Assembly (NCBI RefSeq): GCF_905171775.1
Contig: NC_053491.1
Span: forward strand, 403,334,838 to 403,398,837
Source of the DNA: Rana temporaria
Taxonomy: Eukaryota; Chordata; Amphibia; Anura; Ranidae
Direction of reading: 5' to 3'
DNA length: 64,000 bases
The notes under the pieces were generated by a model. The model saw only the letters and a program-made list of their open reading frames with translations. It was not told where the DNA came from and did no database searches. The position numbers were made by a program, and so were the translations under genes. Below, in pieces: positions 42,226-52,592 of the stretch. The first letter of the stretch is position 1; each line of letters starts with the position of its first letter.

Positions 42226-44283
42226 GACAGCGGCATGCATTCCTGAGGGAGAACTCCATGCCAATTTTCAAAGAAAAAACCGGCATGGGTTCCCCCCCCA
42301 GGAGCATACCAGGCCCTTAGGTCTGTTATGGGTTGTAAGGAGACCCCCCCACGCCGAAAAATTGACGTAGGGGGTCCCCCTACAATCCATACCAGACCCG
42401 TATCCAAAGCACGCTACCCGGCCGGCCAGGAAGGGAGTGGGGACGAGCGAGCGCCCCCCCCCTCCTGAGCCGTGCCAGGCCGCGTGCCCTCAACATGGGG
42501 GGGTTGGGTGCTCTGGGGCAGGGGGGCGCACTGCGGGCCCCCCCACCCCAGAGCACCCTGTCCCCATGTTGATGAGGACAGGACCTCTTCCCGACAACCC
42601 TTGCCATTGGTTGTCGGGGTCTGCGGGCGGAGGCTTATCGGAATCTGGGAGTCCCCTTTAATAAGGGGGCCCCCAGATACCGGCCCCCCACCCTAAGTGA
42701 ATGGATATGGGGTACATCGTACCCCTATCCATTCACCTGGAGGCAAAAAGTAAAAGTTAATAAACACACAACACAAGGCTTTTTAAAATATTTTATTATT
42801 CTGCTCCGGACGCCCCCCCTGTCTTCGTTATTAGCTCAATTACCAGGGGGGGCTTCTTCTTCCGCTCTCCGGGGGTCTTCTCCGCTCTCCGGGGGGGGTT
42901 TCTTCTTCCGCTCTCCGGGGGGGGGCTTCTCTGGACTCCGGGGGGGGCTTCTCCGGACTCCGGGGGGCTTCTTCCATCTTCTCCCCTCTTCCGCTCTTGA
43001 CTCGGCGAACCCCGGTTCTTCTGCAGCTCTCCGGTGCCTTCTTCTTCAGCGCTGGCTGCCTGCTATGTTTGTGTGTTAGCTCGATTTCAAACAGGCAGCC
43101 AGCGCGGTCTTCTGTGGCGTCAGGGTCTTCTCTTCCTTTCTTCCGATGTTGCCTCGTCGCCTGTTGTCGCTGTAATGATGGAAGCGCGCCTTGCATCCCA
43201 TTTATATAGGCATCACCGTCCCATCATGCTCCGGTAGGTACCCACGTGGTGGGTGCCTACCCACGTGCACCCACCACGTGGGTACCTGCCGGAGCATGAT
43301 GGGACGGTGATGCCTATATAAATGGGATGCAAGGCGCGCTTCCATCATTACAGCGACAACAGGCGACGAGGCAACATCGGAAGAAAGGAAGAGAAGACCC
43401 TGACGCCACAGAAGACCGCGCTGGCTGCCTGTTTGAAATCGAGCTAACACACAAACATAGCAGGCAGCCAGCGCTGAAGAAGAAGGCACCGGAGAGCTGC
43501 AGAAGAACCGGGGTTCGCCGAGTCAAGAGCGGAAGAGGGGAGAAGATGGAAGAAGCCCCCCGGAGTCCGGAGAAGCCCCCCCCCCGGAGAGCGGAAGAAG
43601 AAACCCCCCCCGGAGAGCGGAGAAGACCCCCGGAGAGCGGAAGAAGAAGCCCCCCCTGGTAATTGAGCTAATAACGAAGACAGGGGGGGCGTCCGGAGCA
43701 GAATAATAAAATATTTTAAAAAGCCTTGTGTTGTGTGTTTATTAACTTTTACTTTTTGCCTCCAGGTGAATGGATAGGGGTACGATGTACCCCATATCCA
43801 TTCACTTAGGGTGGGGGGCCGGTATCTGGGGGCCCCCTTATTAAAGGGGACTCCCAGATTCCGATAAGCCTCCGCCCGCAGACCCCGACAACCAACGGCA
43901 AGGGTTGTCGGGAAGAGGTCCTGTCCTCATCAACATGGGGACAGGGTGCTCTGGGGTGGGGGGGCCCGCAGTGCGCCCCCCTGCCCCAGAGCACCCAAGC
44001 CCCCCATGTTGAGGGCACGCGGCCTGGCACGGCTCAGGAGGGGGGGGGCGCTCGCTCGTCCCCACTCCCTTCCTGGCCGGCCGGGTAGCGTGCTTTGGAT
44101 ACGGGTCTGGTATGGATTGTAGGGGGACCCCCTACGTCGATTTTTCGGCGTAGGGGGGGTCCCCTTACAACCCATACCAGACCTAAGGGCCTGGTATGCT
44201 CCTGGGGGGGAACCCATGCCGGTTTTGTTTTTACAAATTGACGTGGAGTTCTCCCTCGGGAAAGCATACCAAATGCCGTCGCT
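42226..44283. mobile_element. Foldback element FB copy 4: 2.06 kb palindrome
   Basis: Arms mirror each other from about 42226 to 44283, centre near 43254 in CACGTGGTGGGTG...CACCCACCACGTG. Ends CAGCGGCATG and, reverse-complemented, CAGCGACGGCATTTGG. The right arm contains TATATAAA (43315-43322), an ATG at 43327 opening a basic 111-codon frame, a purine tract and AATAAA (43705-43710). The mirror frame on the left is 42840-43196 minus. Arms differ mainly by indels in the purine tract. Sequence outside the shared blocks is quite different from copy 1. Confidence 0.85.
43315..43710 (+). promoter_or_regulatory. TATA box to AATAAA unit in the FB copy 4 right arm
   Basis: TATATAAA at 43315-43322, AATAAA at 43705-43710, with an arginine-rich frame (43327-43662) between. 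The left arm is its mirror. An inner hairpin (43410-43470) pairs CGCTGGCTGCCTG with CAGGCAGCCAGCG around a TTTGAAATCGAGCTAACACA loop. Same layout as copies 1 and 3. Transcription is inferred only. Confidence 0.4.
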
Positions 44284-44686
44284 GGAATGGGCCTTTACAA
44301 GGTGTGACTAACTTTACACTTTGTAGAACGAGCCCTAATTTTACACTTGCAAAATAACACTTACGGCGCAAAAAGGAAGCTAGAAAGCTTTGTGGATCGC
44401 CTTAAGTGCTAATTTGCATACTAGCAACGGCATTTCGACTCGAAATGCCCCCAGCGGCGGATGCGGTACTGCATCCTAAGATTCGGCAGTGTAATTCAAT
44501 TACACATGCCGGATCTTCTGTCTAACTTTGGAAAAAGCCTTTTGAGGATCGTTTCCAAAGTTACACACAGACTGAACAGCACTTAAGTCGGAGTATCTCT
44601 TTTGAGGATCTGGCCCATAGTTTATAAAACTATGTCCACACCGTTGTAATTTTGCTTGTGGGCATTGTGAAGCCCACAAGCACTTG

Positions 44687-45354
44687 GGGCCAGATTCACG
44701 TAGACTAGCGGCGGCGTAACGTATCGTAGATACGTTACACCGCCGCAAGTTTTCATCGCAAGTGCCTGATTCACAAAGCACTTGCAATAAAAACCTACGC
44801 TGGCGGCCTCCGGCGTAAGCCCGCGTAATTCAAATGGGCGTGTGCCATTTAAATAAGGCGCGCTCCCACGCCGGACCTACTGCGCATGATCCGTTTCGAA
44901 ATTCCCGCCGTGCTTTGCGCGAAGTGACGTAATTTTTTCGAATGGCGACGACGTGCGTAGCGTACTTTCGTATTCCCGGACGTTTTAAACAAGACAAAAA
45001 CGACGGCCATACTTTAAACAGCACATACGTGTGCTGTCTAAAGTTAGGGCAGGTCAAACGGCGCCTAAAATTGCGACGGGAAACTATACTAGCGACGACG
45101 TACCGAACGCGAAAATCCGTCGTGGATCGCCGTAACTGCTAATTTGCATACCCGACGCTGGAATAGGACGCGAACTTCCCCCAGCGGCGTCCGCGGTACT
45201 GCATCCTAAGATCCGACAGTGTAAAACAATTACACCTGTCGGATCTTAGGGCTATCTATGCGTAACTGATTCTATGAATCAGTCGCATAGATACTCTGAG
45301 AGATACGACGGAGTATCTGAGATAACCTGTCGTATCTCCGCTGTGAATCTGGGC
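44687..45354. mobile_element. Harbinger-like miniature element, GGGCCAGATTCACG end
   Basis: The left end GGGCCAGATTCACG and right end TGAATCTGGGCC are inverted. The inside has GATACGTTACACCGCC and GATACGACGGAGTATC hairpins and CG-rich steps like 17402-18091, running in the opposite order. Duplication unclear (TTG/TTA). Confidence 0.7.
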
Positions 45355-45464
45355 CTTACTTCCTGGAAGTCTTGGATGGGGAGTGATAATTGGGTAGCGC
45401 ACTGCATCCTGGGAAATGATGACACACATTTCCCAGGAGAATTAGAGGGAGATGATGTCAGAAT

Positions 45465-45869
45465 CATAGGTGTGCGCAGCCTATTGCATTAGGGTGTGCA
45501 CACCAAAGCTAAAACACACATGCGTGTGTAATATACCATATATGACAGTGGGCAAGTCAGTAGGGCTATGTCAGCAGGGCAGAGATCGGTGTCAGTAGTT
45601 TATCTTTATTTGTATTATTATTATTATTATTTTTTTACAATTTTATTTTTATTATTATTATTTTTTAATATTATTATTTTTTTTTTTTTTAGGAGCCCTG
45701 TTTGGGGGCTTTGGTGAAATATCAGTGTCTTCTGAGACAGAGTAAGGGACTAAGAACAGAGATTCCCCAGTCCCTTTCTCTGCAGCCAGGCAGCAGGGGG
45801 AATCTGCATAGTACAGGGTGATTAGGGTGTGCCCAGGCACACCTTACACCCTATGTGCGCACACCTATG
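45465..45869. mobile_element. hAT-like element, CATAGGTGTGCGCA ends, perfect 8 bp duplication
   Basis: CATAGGTGTGCGCA and TGCGCACACCTATG are terminal repeats; GTCAGAAT at 45457-45464 and 45870-45877 is the duplication. AGGGTGTGCACACC and AGGGTGTGCCCAGGC lie inside the ends. A TTA microsatellite (45616-45690) expands the middle. 405 bp. Confidence 0.85.
45616..45690. repeat. (TTA)n/(T)n low-complexity tract
   Basis: ATTATTATTATTATT interspersed with T-runs, inside the hAT-like element. Confidence 0.85.
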
Positions 45870-45877
45870 GTCAGAAT

Positions 45878-46564
45878 CCTAGGTGATTCCAAAGGCAGAT
45901 TTTGTGGGACTGCATAGCAGCAGGCATTGCCAGATGAGTAAAAACATTTTTTTTTCTTTTTTAGGTCTAATAAGCACAATAATGAAAAAAAAAATTGGGG
46001 ATGGAAACTCCACTTTCACTTAAAGCAAACCTAGAATTTGTCTATTTAGGAAAAAGTAGAAGGGTTGCTGTACTTACCTTCAAAGTACCCAGGCCACCCT
46101 TGAGCAGGGCTAAAGGCTCTTCTTTCCTCATCCACATAACTGCACTTGGGCCTGACAATTGAGTGGTCCAACAATGAACATTGCATTGTGGGAGGCAGTG
46201 GAAAGATTTACATGAGTCACCTCACCATACTGGAAGTAACTGATTCTTTGCAAGGGCTCTGATTTATGAATTGGCAGCAGAGGGCAAAGCACAAGTTACC
46301 TTTAAAACACAAACAGCCCACTCCTAAGACCTATATTTTTAGGCTTGTTCGTGGGAGCCAGTCCTGTTGCCACCATGCAATGAAACTGAGCTCAAGCAGC
46401 CCCGTCGCTACAAGGCAGGCAAACCAAGCAATTGCCGCACTTCCTATATGCTGCAGCCGCCTGAGCGCTCTATAGAGAGCCTGTAGCACTGCTGCCTTGA
46501 GTCATCACTTCCCCTTCTCTGTAGCGTGGCCGAGCTCCTCTTCCTTCCTCCTATTAATCCGGTC
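45878..46564. other. Unassigned stretch, partly repeat-like
   Basis: Near 46015-46120 TAAAGCAAACCTAGAATTTG and TGTACTTACCTTCAAAG resemble family P-type ends. No gene seen. Confidence 0.35.
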
Positions 46565-46708
46565 TCTGGCCGGGTACCACGCGGTACAGGAGATTCAGTT
46601 TCCTGTTCCTGGCTGGACTGACAGGAAGTGCACACTGAGTGCTCACTTCCTTTCAGTCTGGCTGGGAACAGGAAACTAAATCTCCTGCCGCGTGGTACGG
46701 ACCCGGTA
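46565..46708. mobile_element. Short palindromic miniature element
   Basis: GGTACCACGCGGTACAGGAG is mirrored by CTCCTGCCGCGTGGTACGG; inner arms CAGTTTCCTGTTCC against GGAACAGGAAACT and CACTTCCT repeats. 144 bp. Confidence 0.6.
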
Positions 46709-46823
46709 GGGAGGGGGGCCAGGAGGGGGCGTAAAAAGAACATAGGTAGGGAGGGGGCCCGGGAGGGAGTAAAAAGAACATGGGTGGGGGGGGTTTGCGT
46801 GCGTGCGGGGGGGGGGGGGTTTG
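46709..46823. repeat. G-rich low-complexity tract
   Basis: AGGGAGGGGGCC units in near-duplicate (46713-46745, 46748-46790) and a run of 13 Gs near 46807-46819. Frames over it are artefacts. Confidence 0.7.
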
Positions 46824-47760
46824 GGGACTCTATGAACTGTTTATAGAGGAAGCAGAAAAAGATTAGAAATAGGCTCTCGTCGAGGTTCTGGGTATTCTTC
46901 ATGCTCTTCACCAGAGGAATCCTAGTAAAATATGAGTGAAAAACACTCCCCCAATGTGGTCTAAATGTGGAAGGTTAAAGCAAGGTACCAAAATTCAGAC
47001 ATGTTTGTGATCAGATGGATCCATGCTAAGAGTAATGGACAAGTGAAGCCCTAGCGATGTCGAGAAGGTCAATAGGGCAGGAATACAGGGCAATCACTCA
47101 TGTCCAAAAACCTCTGTTTAATCAGACTCTATAATTGCCCGAGAAGTCACTCAACAGCTTTAATGTAAGTTTATCATACTTGAGCTCAGGGCCGTTTGAA
47201 GGAATTTGGGGGCCCCAAGCAAAATGGACATAGAGGCTCTATGTCCATTTTGCTTGGGGCCCCCAAATTCCTTCAAACGGCCCTGAGCTCAAGTATGATA
47301 AACTTACATTAAAGCTGTTGAGTGACTTCTCGGGCAATTATAGAGTCTGATTAAACAGAGGTTTTTGGACATGAGTGATTGCCCTGTATTCCTGCCCTAC
47401 TGACCTTCTCGACATCGCTAGGGCTTCACTTGTCCATTACTCTTAGCATGGATCCATCTGATCACAAACATGTCTGAATTTTGGTACCTTGCTTTAACCT
47501 TCCACATTTAGACCACATTGGGGGAGTGTTTTTCACTCATATTTTACTAGGATTCCTCTGTTGAAGAGCATGAAGAATACCCAGAACCTCGATGAGAGCC
47601 TATTTTAATCTTACTAGTAATATAGTGGAATTCCCATTTACTCACCATGCATAGGCATAGACCCCTGTAACAAATTTTCCCACAACTCCCTGGACTCCTG
47701 GATTCACCAAGCAAATATAAGTTTTTCTGCTTCCTCTATAAACAGTTCATAGAGTCTATC
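46824..47760. repeat. Near-perfect long palindrome, about 0.94 kb
   Basis: The left arm (46824-47229) and right arm (47238-47760) are inverted copies around GACATAGAGGCTCTATGTC. By eye the inner 350 bp per arm show only a few differences, for example AATAGGGCAGG (left) against its CCTGCCCTACTG partner (right). The right arm has about 109 bp (47613-47721) with no partner on the left. No terminal repeat class, transposase or duplication is identified. An assembly fold-over is an alternative, but the one-sided indel and scattered differences argue against a simple one. Confidence 0.8.
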
Positions 47761-47857
47761 CCTAATGTGGCAGAGGTAGATGAGCAAGTGATCTGCAGCC
47801 AGGTAAGTAGTCATGCATTGTCAGAACTGGGCTGCAGGGAGCTGGGCCAGAGCTTAA

Positions 47858-48509
47858 AGAGGAAGTAAACCCTCTTTAAAAAAAAAAAAAAAAAAAAAAC
47901 CCTGCAAGACAAAGGCATAATGAGCTAGTATGCATAGCATACTAGCTCATTATGAATTACTTACCTGAGATCGAAGCCCCCGCAGCGGTCCTCGGACACC
48001 TCCTTTGTCGCCGCCATGATACCCGGAGTGACTTCTGGGTATCACTGCTCCGGGTGTCGCCAATAACAACATGATCACCGTTAGAAGCGGCATGCTTAGG
48101 AGGAAAGACACCGATTAATTTGGAAGAAATAGCATGAGTTTAAGCAAACAGAGAACTATGCAGCAGCCATGATAGCAACGGAAGTGACCGAAATACGTTT
48201 TAATGGCGAAAATACCGGTTCTTAAGGGGGGAGGGTAAATTGGATGTTTTGTTAGAATTATATTTTTTCGATGTATTTTGTACTGTATGTGAAAACATTT
48301 CTAAAATAAAGTAAAGATTTATAATAAAAAAAAGAAGCGGTGCGCTTAGTGTGCCCGATGTCTACGGCGCATGTGCCGTAGACATCGGTGCCTGTCTTTT
48401 CTGCAATTATCTCCTAAACCTTTTTGGGAGATATTTGTTGCACCTACAGGTACACCTTAATCTAGGCTTACCTGTAGGTTAAAGTGGGTTAAAGGAGTTT
48501 ACAACCACT
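47858..48509 (-). mobile_element. TTAA-flanked family P-like element with LINE insert
   Basis: TTAA at 47854-47857 and 48510-48513. Ends AGAGGAAGTAAACC and GTTTACAACCACT are inverted. Inner hairpins are GAGCTAGTATGC/GCATACTAGCTC and CCGATGTCTACGGCGC/GCGCCGTAGACATCGG in broken form. A 242 bp LINE-like tail (48091-48332) is inserted. A poly(A) run is at 47879-47899. Confidence 0.75.
48091..48332 (+). mobile_element. 5'-truncated LINE 3' end with target duplication
   Basis: AGAAGCGG at 48083-48090 and 48333-48340 flank a segment ending in ATAATAAAAAAA, the signature of target-primed reverse transcription. The 3' tail with CTAAAATAAAGTAAAGATT looks like an L1/Tx1-type UTR end, but the family is not certain. 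No coding part remains. Confidence 0.7.
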
Positions 48510-48513
48510 TTAA

Positions 48514-48913
48514 TATCATGCAGATTTTCCAGAAGTCCCAGATGCTGTGGAGAGCGCCTCCCCAATTGGTATCAAAGTACCAGTTCCAGTGGGGTAGTGC
48601 AAACAAAAAAGTAAACCAAAGGTATGAAAATAAGCTTCAAATGGAATTCACTGCAGTATGAGTACAAAAAACTTTAATTGATGCAAAAAAGACAAATGTA
48701 AACGTTGCAGCTGGCTATTGAGACAAAATTAACAAAACCTTCACCAAAAGTACAGTATATAAAAATTATAGTAACCTTGTCACAATATGAATAAAAACAG
48801 CCCGGGCTAACTTGCATACAGACATTCACTTCTCACATACACAGGGGGGTGACTAGATGTTTGACAGTCTGAGAATATGCATCTGGTAATACTAAGTACT
48901 GGGAGAATGAAGT
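48514..48913 (-). repeat. Unassigned stretch with Penelope-like terminus
   Basis: On the minus strand GCAGCTGCAACG-like DNA, then TTTGCATCAATTAAAGTTTT (about 48665-48690), is similar in style to the end at 15380-15412. Weak. Confidence 0.3.
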
Positions 48914-48917
48914 TTAA

Positions 48918-50030
48918 CCACTTCAGGACCTGCGAACGACTATATACGTCCTCTTTTTGAAGAGGGATATCTCGGTAACGGCAGCAGCTGCTGCCACAAC
49001 TGAGATATCCATCTCTTCAGGTGCCGGTCCTGTAAACGATAATTTGTCACAAGATCATCGTTATCAGCGACAGGAGAGGGCCCCACGCCACTCTCCCGCG
49101 CCCTCCGCCGCTTATCAGAGCAGTCGGCAGTGGCAGAGGCGATCGGGTCCTTTTTCCTGCTTGCCATGGAAAGGAGTGAGGGCAAGATGGCCCCCACCCA
49201 TCTCCGTAGCATAGCAGGGCGGAAGCAGCGTCAAAACGTCACTTCCGCCCATACGTCTTAAAGAGACAATTTCTTTTGGTAATTTTTTCAAATGACAATT
49301 TTTTTTATTTATTTTTTATTGCATTTTAGCCTAAATATGAGATATGAGGTCTTTTTGACCCCAGATCTCATATTTAAGAGGACCTGTCATGCTTTTTTCT
49401 ATTACAAGGGATGTTTACATTCCTTGTAATAGGATGAAATGTGATCACATTTTTTTTTTTAAACAGTGTAAAAATAAATAAAATTAAGTAAAATAAATAA
49501 GAAAAATAGATACATTTTTAAAGCTCCCCTGTCCCGACGTGCTTGTGTGCAGAAGTGAATGCATACAGGGAATAGTGCCTACATATAAAAACGGTGTTAA
49601 AACCACACATGTGAGGAATCGCCGCTATCGTTAGAGCGAGAGCAATAATTCTAGCCCTAGACCTCCTCTGTAACATAAAACATGCAACCTGTAGAATTTT
49701 TTAAACGTCGCCTATGGAGATTTTTAAGGATAAAAGCGTGACATGTTGGGTATCAATTTACTCGGCGTAACATTATCTTTCACAATATAAAAGAAATTGA
49801 GCTAACTTTACTGTTGTCTTATTTTTTAATTAAAAAAAGTGATTTTTTTTCACCAAAAATTCGATTGTAAGACGGTGTGACAAAAAGTATTGCAATGACC
49901 GCCATTTTATTCTCTAGGGTGTTAGAAAAAAATGTATAATGTTTGGGGGTTCCAAATAATTTCTAGCAAAAAAAAAATGTTTTAAACTTGTAAACACTGA
50001 GTCTTAAAAACAGGCAAGGTCCTTAAGTGG
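48918..50030 (+). mobile_element. Complete TTAA-flanked family D element
   Basis: TTAA at 48914-48917 and 50031-50034; ends CCACTTCAGGACC and GGTCCTTAAGTGG, an inverted repeat with one difference. Internal hairpins include AGAGGGATATCTCGG near 48960-49015 and CTATTACAAGGGATG against CATTCCTTGTAATAG. 1,113 bp, no transposase. It is the reference for fragments at 4207-4540 and 8640-9361. Confidence 0.85.
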
Positions 50031-50034
50031 TTAA

Positions 50035-50390
50035 AGTGACACTAAAGGTTCACTTTTTTTTTTTTTAATAACAAATATGTCATACTTACCTCCACTGTGC
50101 AGTTCGTATGGCACAGAGTGGGTCCGATCGTTCTCTTCTGGGGTCCCACAGCGGCTCTCGCGGCTCCTCCCTGCAAGAGCTAGCCCCTCAGGGAAGCTCT
50201 CTCCTGAGGGGGTTACCTTGTGGGCGTGCTCCCGTGTCATACAGTCGGCGTCCACAGCCACCGATTGTATGACTCGTCCCCGTCCCCCGGCAGTCATGTC
50301 TTTGGATTTGATTGACAGCAGCTGAAGCCAATGGCTGCGCTTATATCAATCTATCCAATGAAGAGACGATCAGCCATGGGGAGAATAACA
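50035..50390 (-). repeat. Family P fragment sharing TTAA with family D
   Basis: AGTGACACTAAAGG directly follows TTAA 50031-50034. ATGTCATACTTACC, ACAGAGTGGGTCCGATCG and TTCTGGGGTCCCACAGCGG are the mirror of 27620-27766. Cut before its other end. Confidence 0.7.
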
Positions 50391-50780
50391 TGGGATCGCG
50401 CCCTCGGAAATTTGGGGCTCAGGTCAGTAACAAACATGGAGACTTTTGGTAAAAGAGCATATAGGTGGAGAGGGATTATCTCTGATGAGTTAAGCAGCAG
50501 CAATGTATTGGTGTGAGAGTCTATATAATCAAAACACAGTATTAAGATATAAAACAGGACAAGCTGCCCCATGGATAGGTATCACCTGTCATGTAGCCTG
50601 CTCCAATGGTCTGTCCATGACCATGAAATGTTACTACCAAAAGGCTCACAAGGTCTCCCAATTAGTCTGTCTTACATTCCATGACACTATTGGAATGAAC
50701 CTCATCCAGGCATATATTACTTGAAGCTCTTTCACACTGGGACTGTGTAGTGGGGCTGTATAATAAACCTCTGTGGTACT
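50391..50780. other. Upstream flank of the Harbinger nuclease remnant
   Basis: No repeat identified. CTATATAATC at 50521-50530 is a weak TATA-like site. The element's 5' terminal repeat could not be located. Confidence 0.3.
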
Positions 50781-51206
50781 ATGATGCTTGACTACTTCCG
50801 TGCTATGCAGGGTGAAGCAGGGAAAAAGACAGCAAGAGAGCCGGGCTGTAGCACATCGAGATCTCAGTGCATTTTCTGTCACATGCCTTTGCTGTGGGAG
50901 ATCCAGGAGAATTATCCTGATGACTTCAGGAATTTTCTCTGGATGATGGACCCCGTTTTTCACCATCTGTTGGTTTTTCTGTCCCCTTATATCACGAAGC
51001 AGGACACCTGCATGTGGCAAGCCATCACTCCTGAGCAGAGGCTAGTTGCCACGTTGCATTACTTGGCGACTGGAAGAAGTCTGCAAGACTTCAAGTTCAC
51101 GACAGGCATCTCTCCCCAGGCTCTGGAAATCATTTTCCCAGAGACCTGTTCTGCCACCATTCAAGTCCTGCAGAAGGACTATATTAAGATAAGTTTTCTC
51201 CTTTAA
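50781..51206 (+). pseudogene. PIF/Harbinger transposase (HARBI1-like nuclease) N-terminal exon, decayed
   Basis: 141 codons from ATG 50781. From about residue 37 LLWEIQENYPDDFRNFLWM, HHLLVFLSPYITKQDT, AITPEQRLVATLHYLATGRS and FPETCSATIQVLQKDY follow the order of the HARBI1-like helical N-terminus before the DDE nuclease. The DDE catalytic domain is not found downstream, so no nuclease activity is possible. The frame runs off at AAG followed by ATAAGT (51186-51194), which looks like a former GTAAGT donor with G-to-A at +1. Known role of the family: transposon DNA cleavage together with a Myb/MADF partner. Confidence 0.75.
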
Positions 51207-51683
51207 TATCAAATTCTATGTATTTAATGTATGCTAATATTGTATTTCTTTTATCATTCCCTAATTTCCATGATTGTAATATGCTGTGAATGTCCCCTTT
51301 GTCCTCATGCATGCTGTAAGCTTTTAATGCTCCTTTTTCGGCCTACATGCATATTTGCCTTAATGCTATCCTTGGCCCATACACACCTAGCATGTATTTT
51401 GTCAGCTCCATTGTAGTGCTTTGCCCTAAACACCCCCCAAAAATGTGTACAAATGTATTTGTTCTCATTAAATTCAGGCAGAGTGGCAGAGTCTTTTTTT
51501 TGAGGGCCCAAATTCAATTAGAACCCCCCCCCTCCCTTCTAAAATGTCTACAAATGTTTTTGTTCTCATTAAATTCAGGCAGAGTGTCAGAGTTTAATTT
51601 CAACCTTGGTCATCCGTGGCCTATACTGCTTTGAGATTGTGGCCTATATGGGGATACGATTAGGAGAGTTTAGACGGACATAA
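51207..51683. other. Gap where the Harbinger DDE domain would be expected
   Basis: AT-rich, with no DDE motif in any frame. A 30-40 bp near-duplication, TACAAATGT(A/T)TTTGTTCTCATT with AAATTCAGGCAGAGTG (51447-51490 and 51549-51592), suggests rearrangement. Confidence 0.45.
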
Positions 51684-52118
51684 TGCCGCGTACACACCAT
51701 CACTTTATGTGATGGAAAAAAACGACATTTTCTCTGAAGTAAAAAACAACGTTTTTGAAACTTCAATTTTCAAAAACGACGTTGCCTACACACCATCGTT
51801 TTTTCACAATGCTCTAGCAAAGCGAGGTTACGTTCACCACTTTTTTCCATTGAAGCTCGCTTCATAACTAGCTTCTGGGCATGCGTGGGTTTAAAAACAT
51901 AGTTTTAAACGTCGTTTTTTGCTACACACGGTCAATTTTTGTGAAAAAAAAATGACGTTTTGAAAAACGACACATAAAATTGAAGCATGCTTCAATTTTT
52001 TTTTGTCGTTTTTCACAAGACATAAAACAACGTTTTCCCCCCCATATGGTCATTTAAATTGACGTCTTTAAAAATGTAGTTTTTTTCCATCACATAAAGT
52101 GATGGTGTGTACGCGGCT
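51684..52118. mobile_element. Harbinger-like miniature element, GCCGCGTACACACC ends, TAA duplication
   Basis: GCCGCGTACACACCATCAC and GTGATGGTGTGTACGCGGC, flanked by TAA (51681-51683 and 52119-52121). The whole 435 bp is a loose palindrome of AAAAACGACGTTTT-like blocks. A second copy lies at 56640-57075. It sits about 30 bp upstream of a splice acceptor of the MADF gene, in the putative intron. Confidence 0.8.
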
Positions 52119-52150
52119 TAAGTGTTTTTGTCTTGTGTTTTGTCTTGCAG

Positions 52151-52584
52151 AAATAATGAATGCTTTCAAAAATCACAAATGTATGAGCGAGTTCCTTGAC
52201 TGGTACAGTGAGCTGCCTGTTTTGTGGGAAACCAAAAACCCCCTCCATAAAATTAAAACAACAAGGAAGGGAGTGCTGGAGAAACTGCTGCAATTTGTAA
52301 AGACACAGGTCCCAGAAGCAACCATCGAGTTTATATACAAGAAAATTGGGAACTTGAGGGGCACATACAGGAAGGAGCACCATGAGGTCCTGGAGTCACA
52401 GAGGTCAGGAGCAGCAGCAGCGGATGTGTATGTACCCACTCTGTGGTTCTACAATAAATTGCACTTTCTGGACCACTAGCTTGAAGTGAGGCCATCACTT
52501 TCTACCCTTTCCTCCACCCCAGCTGAGGCTTCCGAGGACCAACCTGGGCCTTTCATCCTGGAAGAAGTGGATGTGCCCACCTGA
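52151..52584 (+). pseudogene. Harbinger-associated MADF DNA-binding protein, exon with in-frame stop
   Basis: Acceptor TTTTGTCTTGCAG ends at 52150. The frame reads FLDWYSELPVLWET, GVLEKLLQFVK, EFIYKKIGNLRGTYRKEH and ADVYVPTLWFYNKLHFL, a good MADF (Myb-like trihelix) domain as found in the second protein of PIF/Harbinger transposons, which helps the nuclease bind and enter the nucleus. A TAG at 52477-52479 interrupts it, yet the same frame continues for 34 acidic/serine-rich codons to TGA 52582-52584 just before CAGGTATAG (possible donor). This is the clearest protein domain in the window. Confidence 0.75.
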
Positions 52585-52592
52585 AGCCAGGT

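Larger units (their letters stand above)
41944..44616. mobile_element. Harbinger-like element hosting FB copy 4
   Basis: GGGCCAGATCC and GGATCTGGCCC with ATA on both sides (41941-41943 and 44617-44619). The outer parts (41944-42225 and 44284-44616) are the usual hairpin-rich noncoding DNA. The 2.06 kb foldback lies between them, so the foldback entered an existing Harbinger-like element. Confidence 0.8.

Noticed and set aside
46444..46911. 155-codon minus frame with PPPP and aromatic stretch
   Set aside because: Runs across a G-run, a palindromic element and the start of the long palindrome, so it is a composite by chance.
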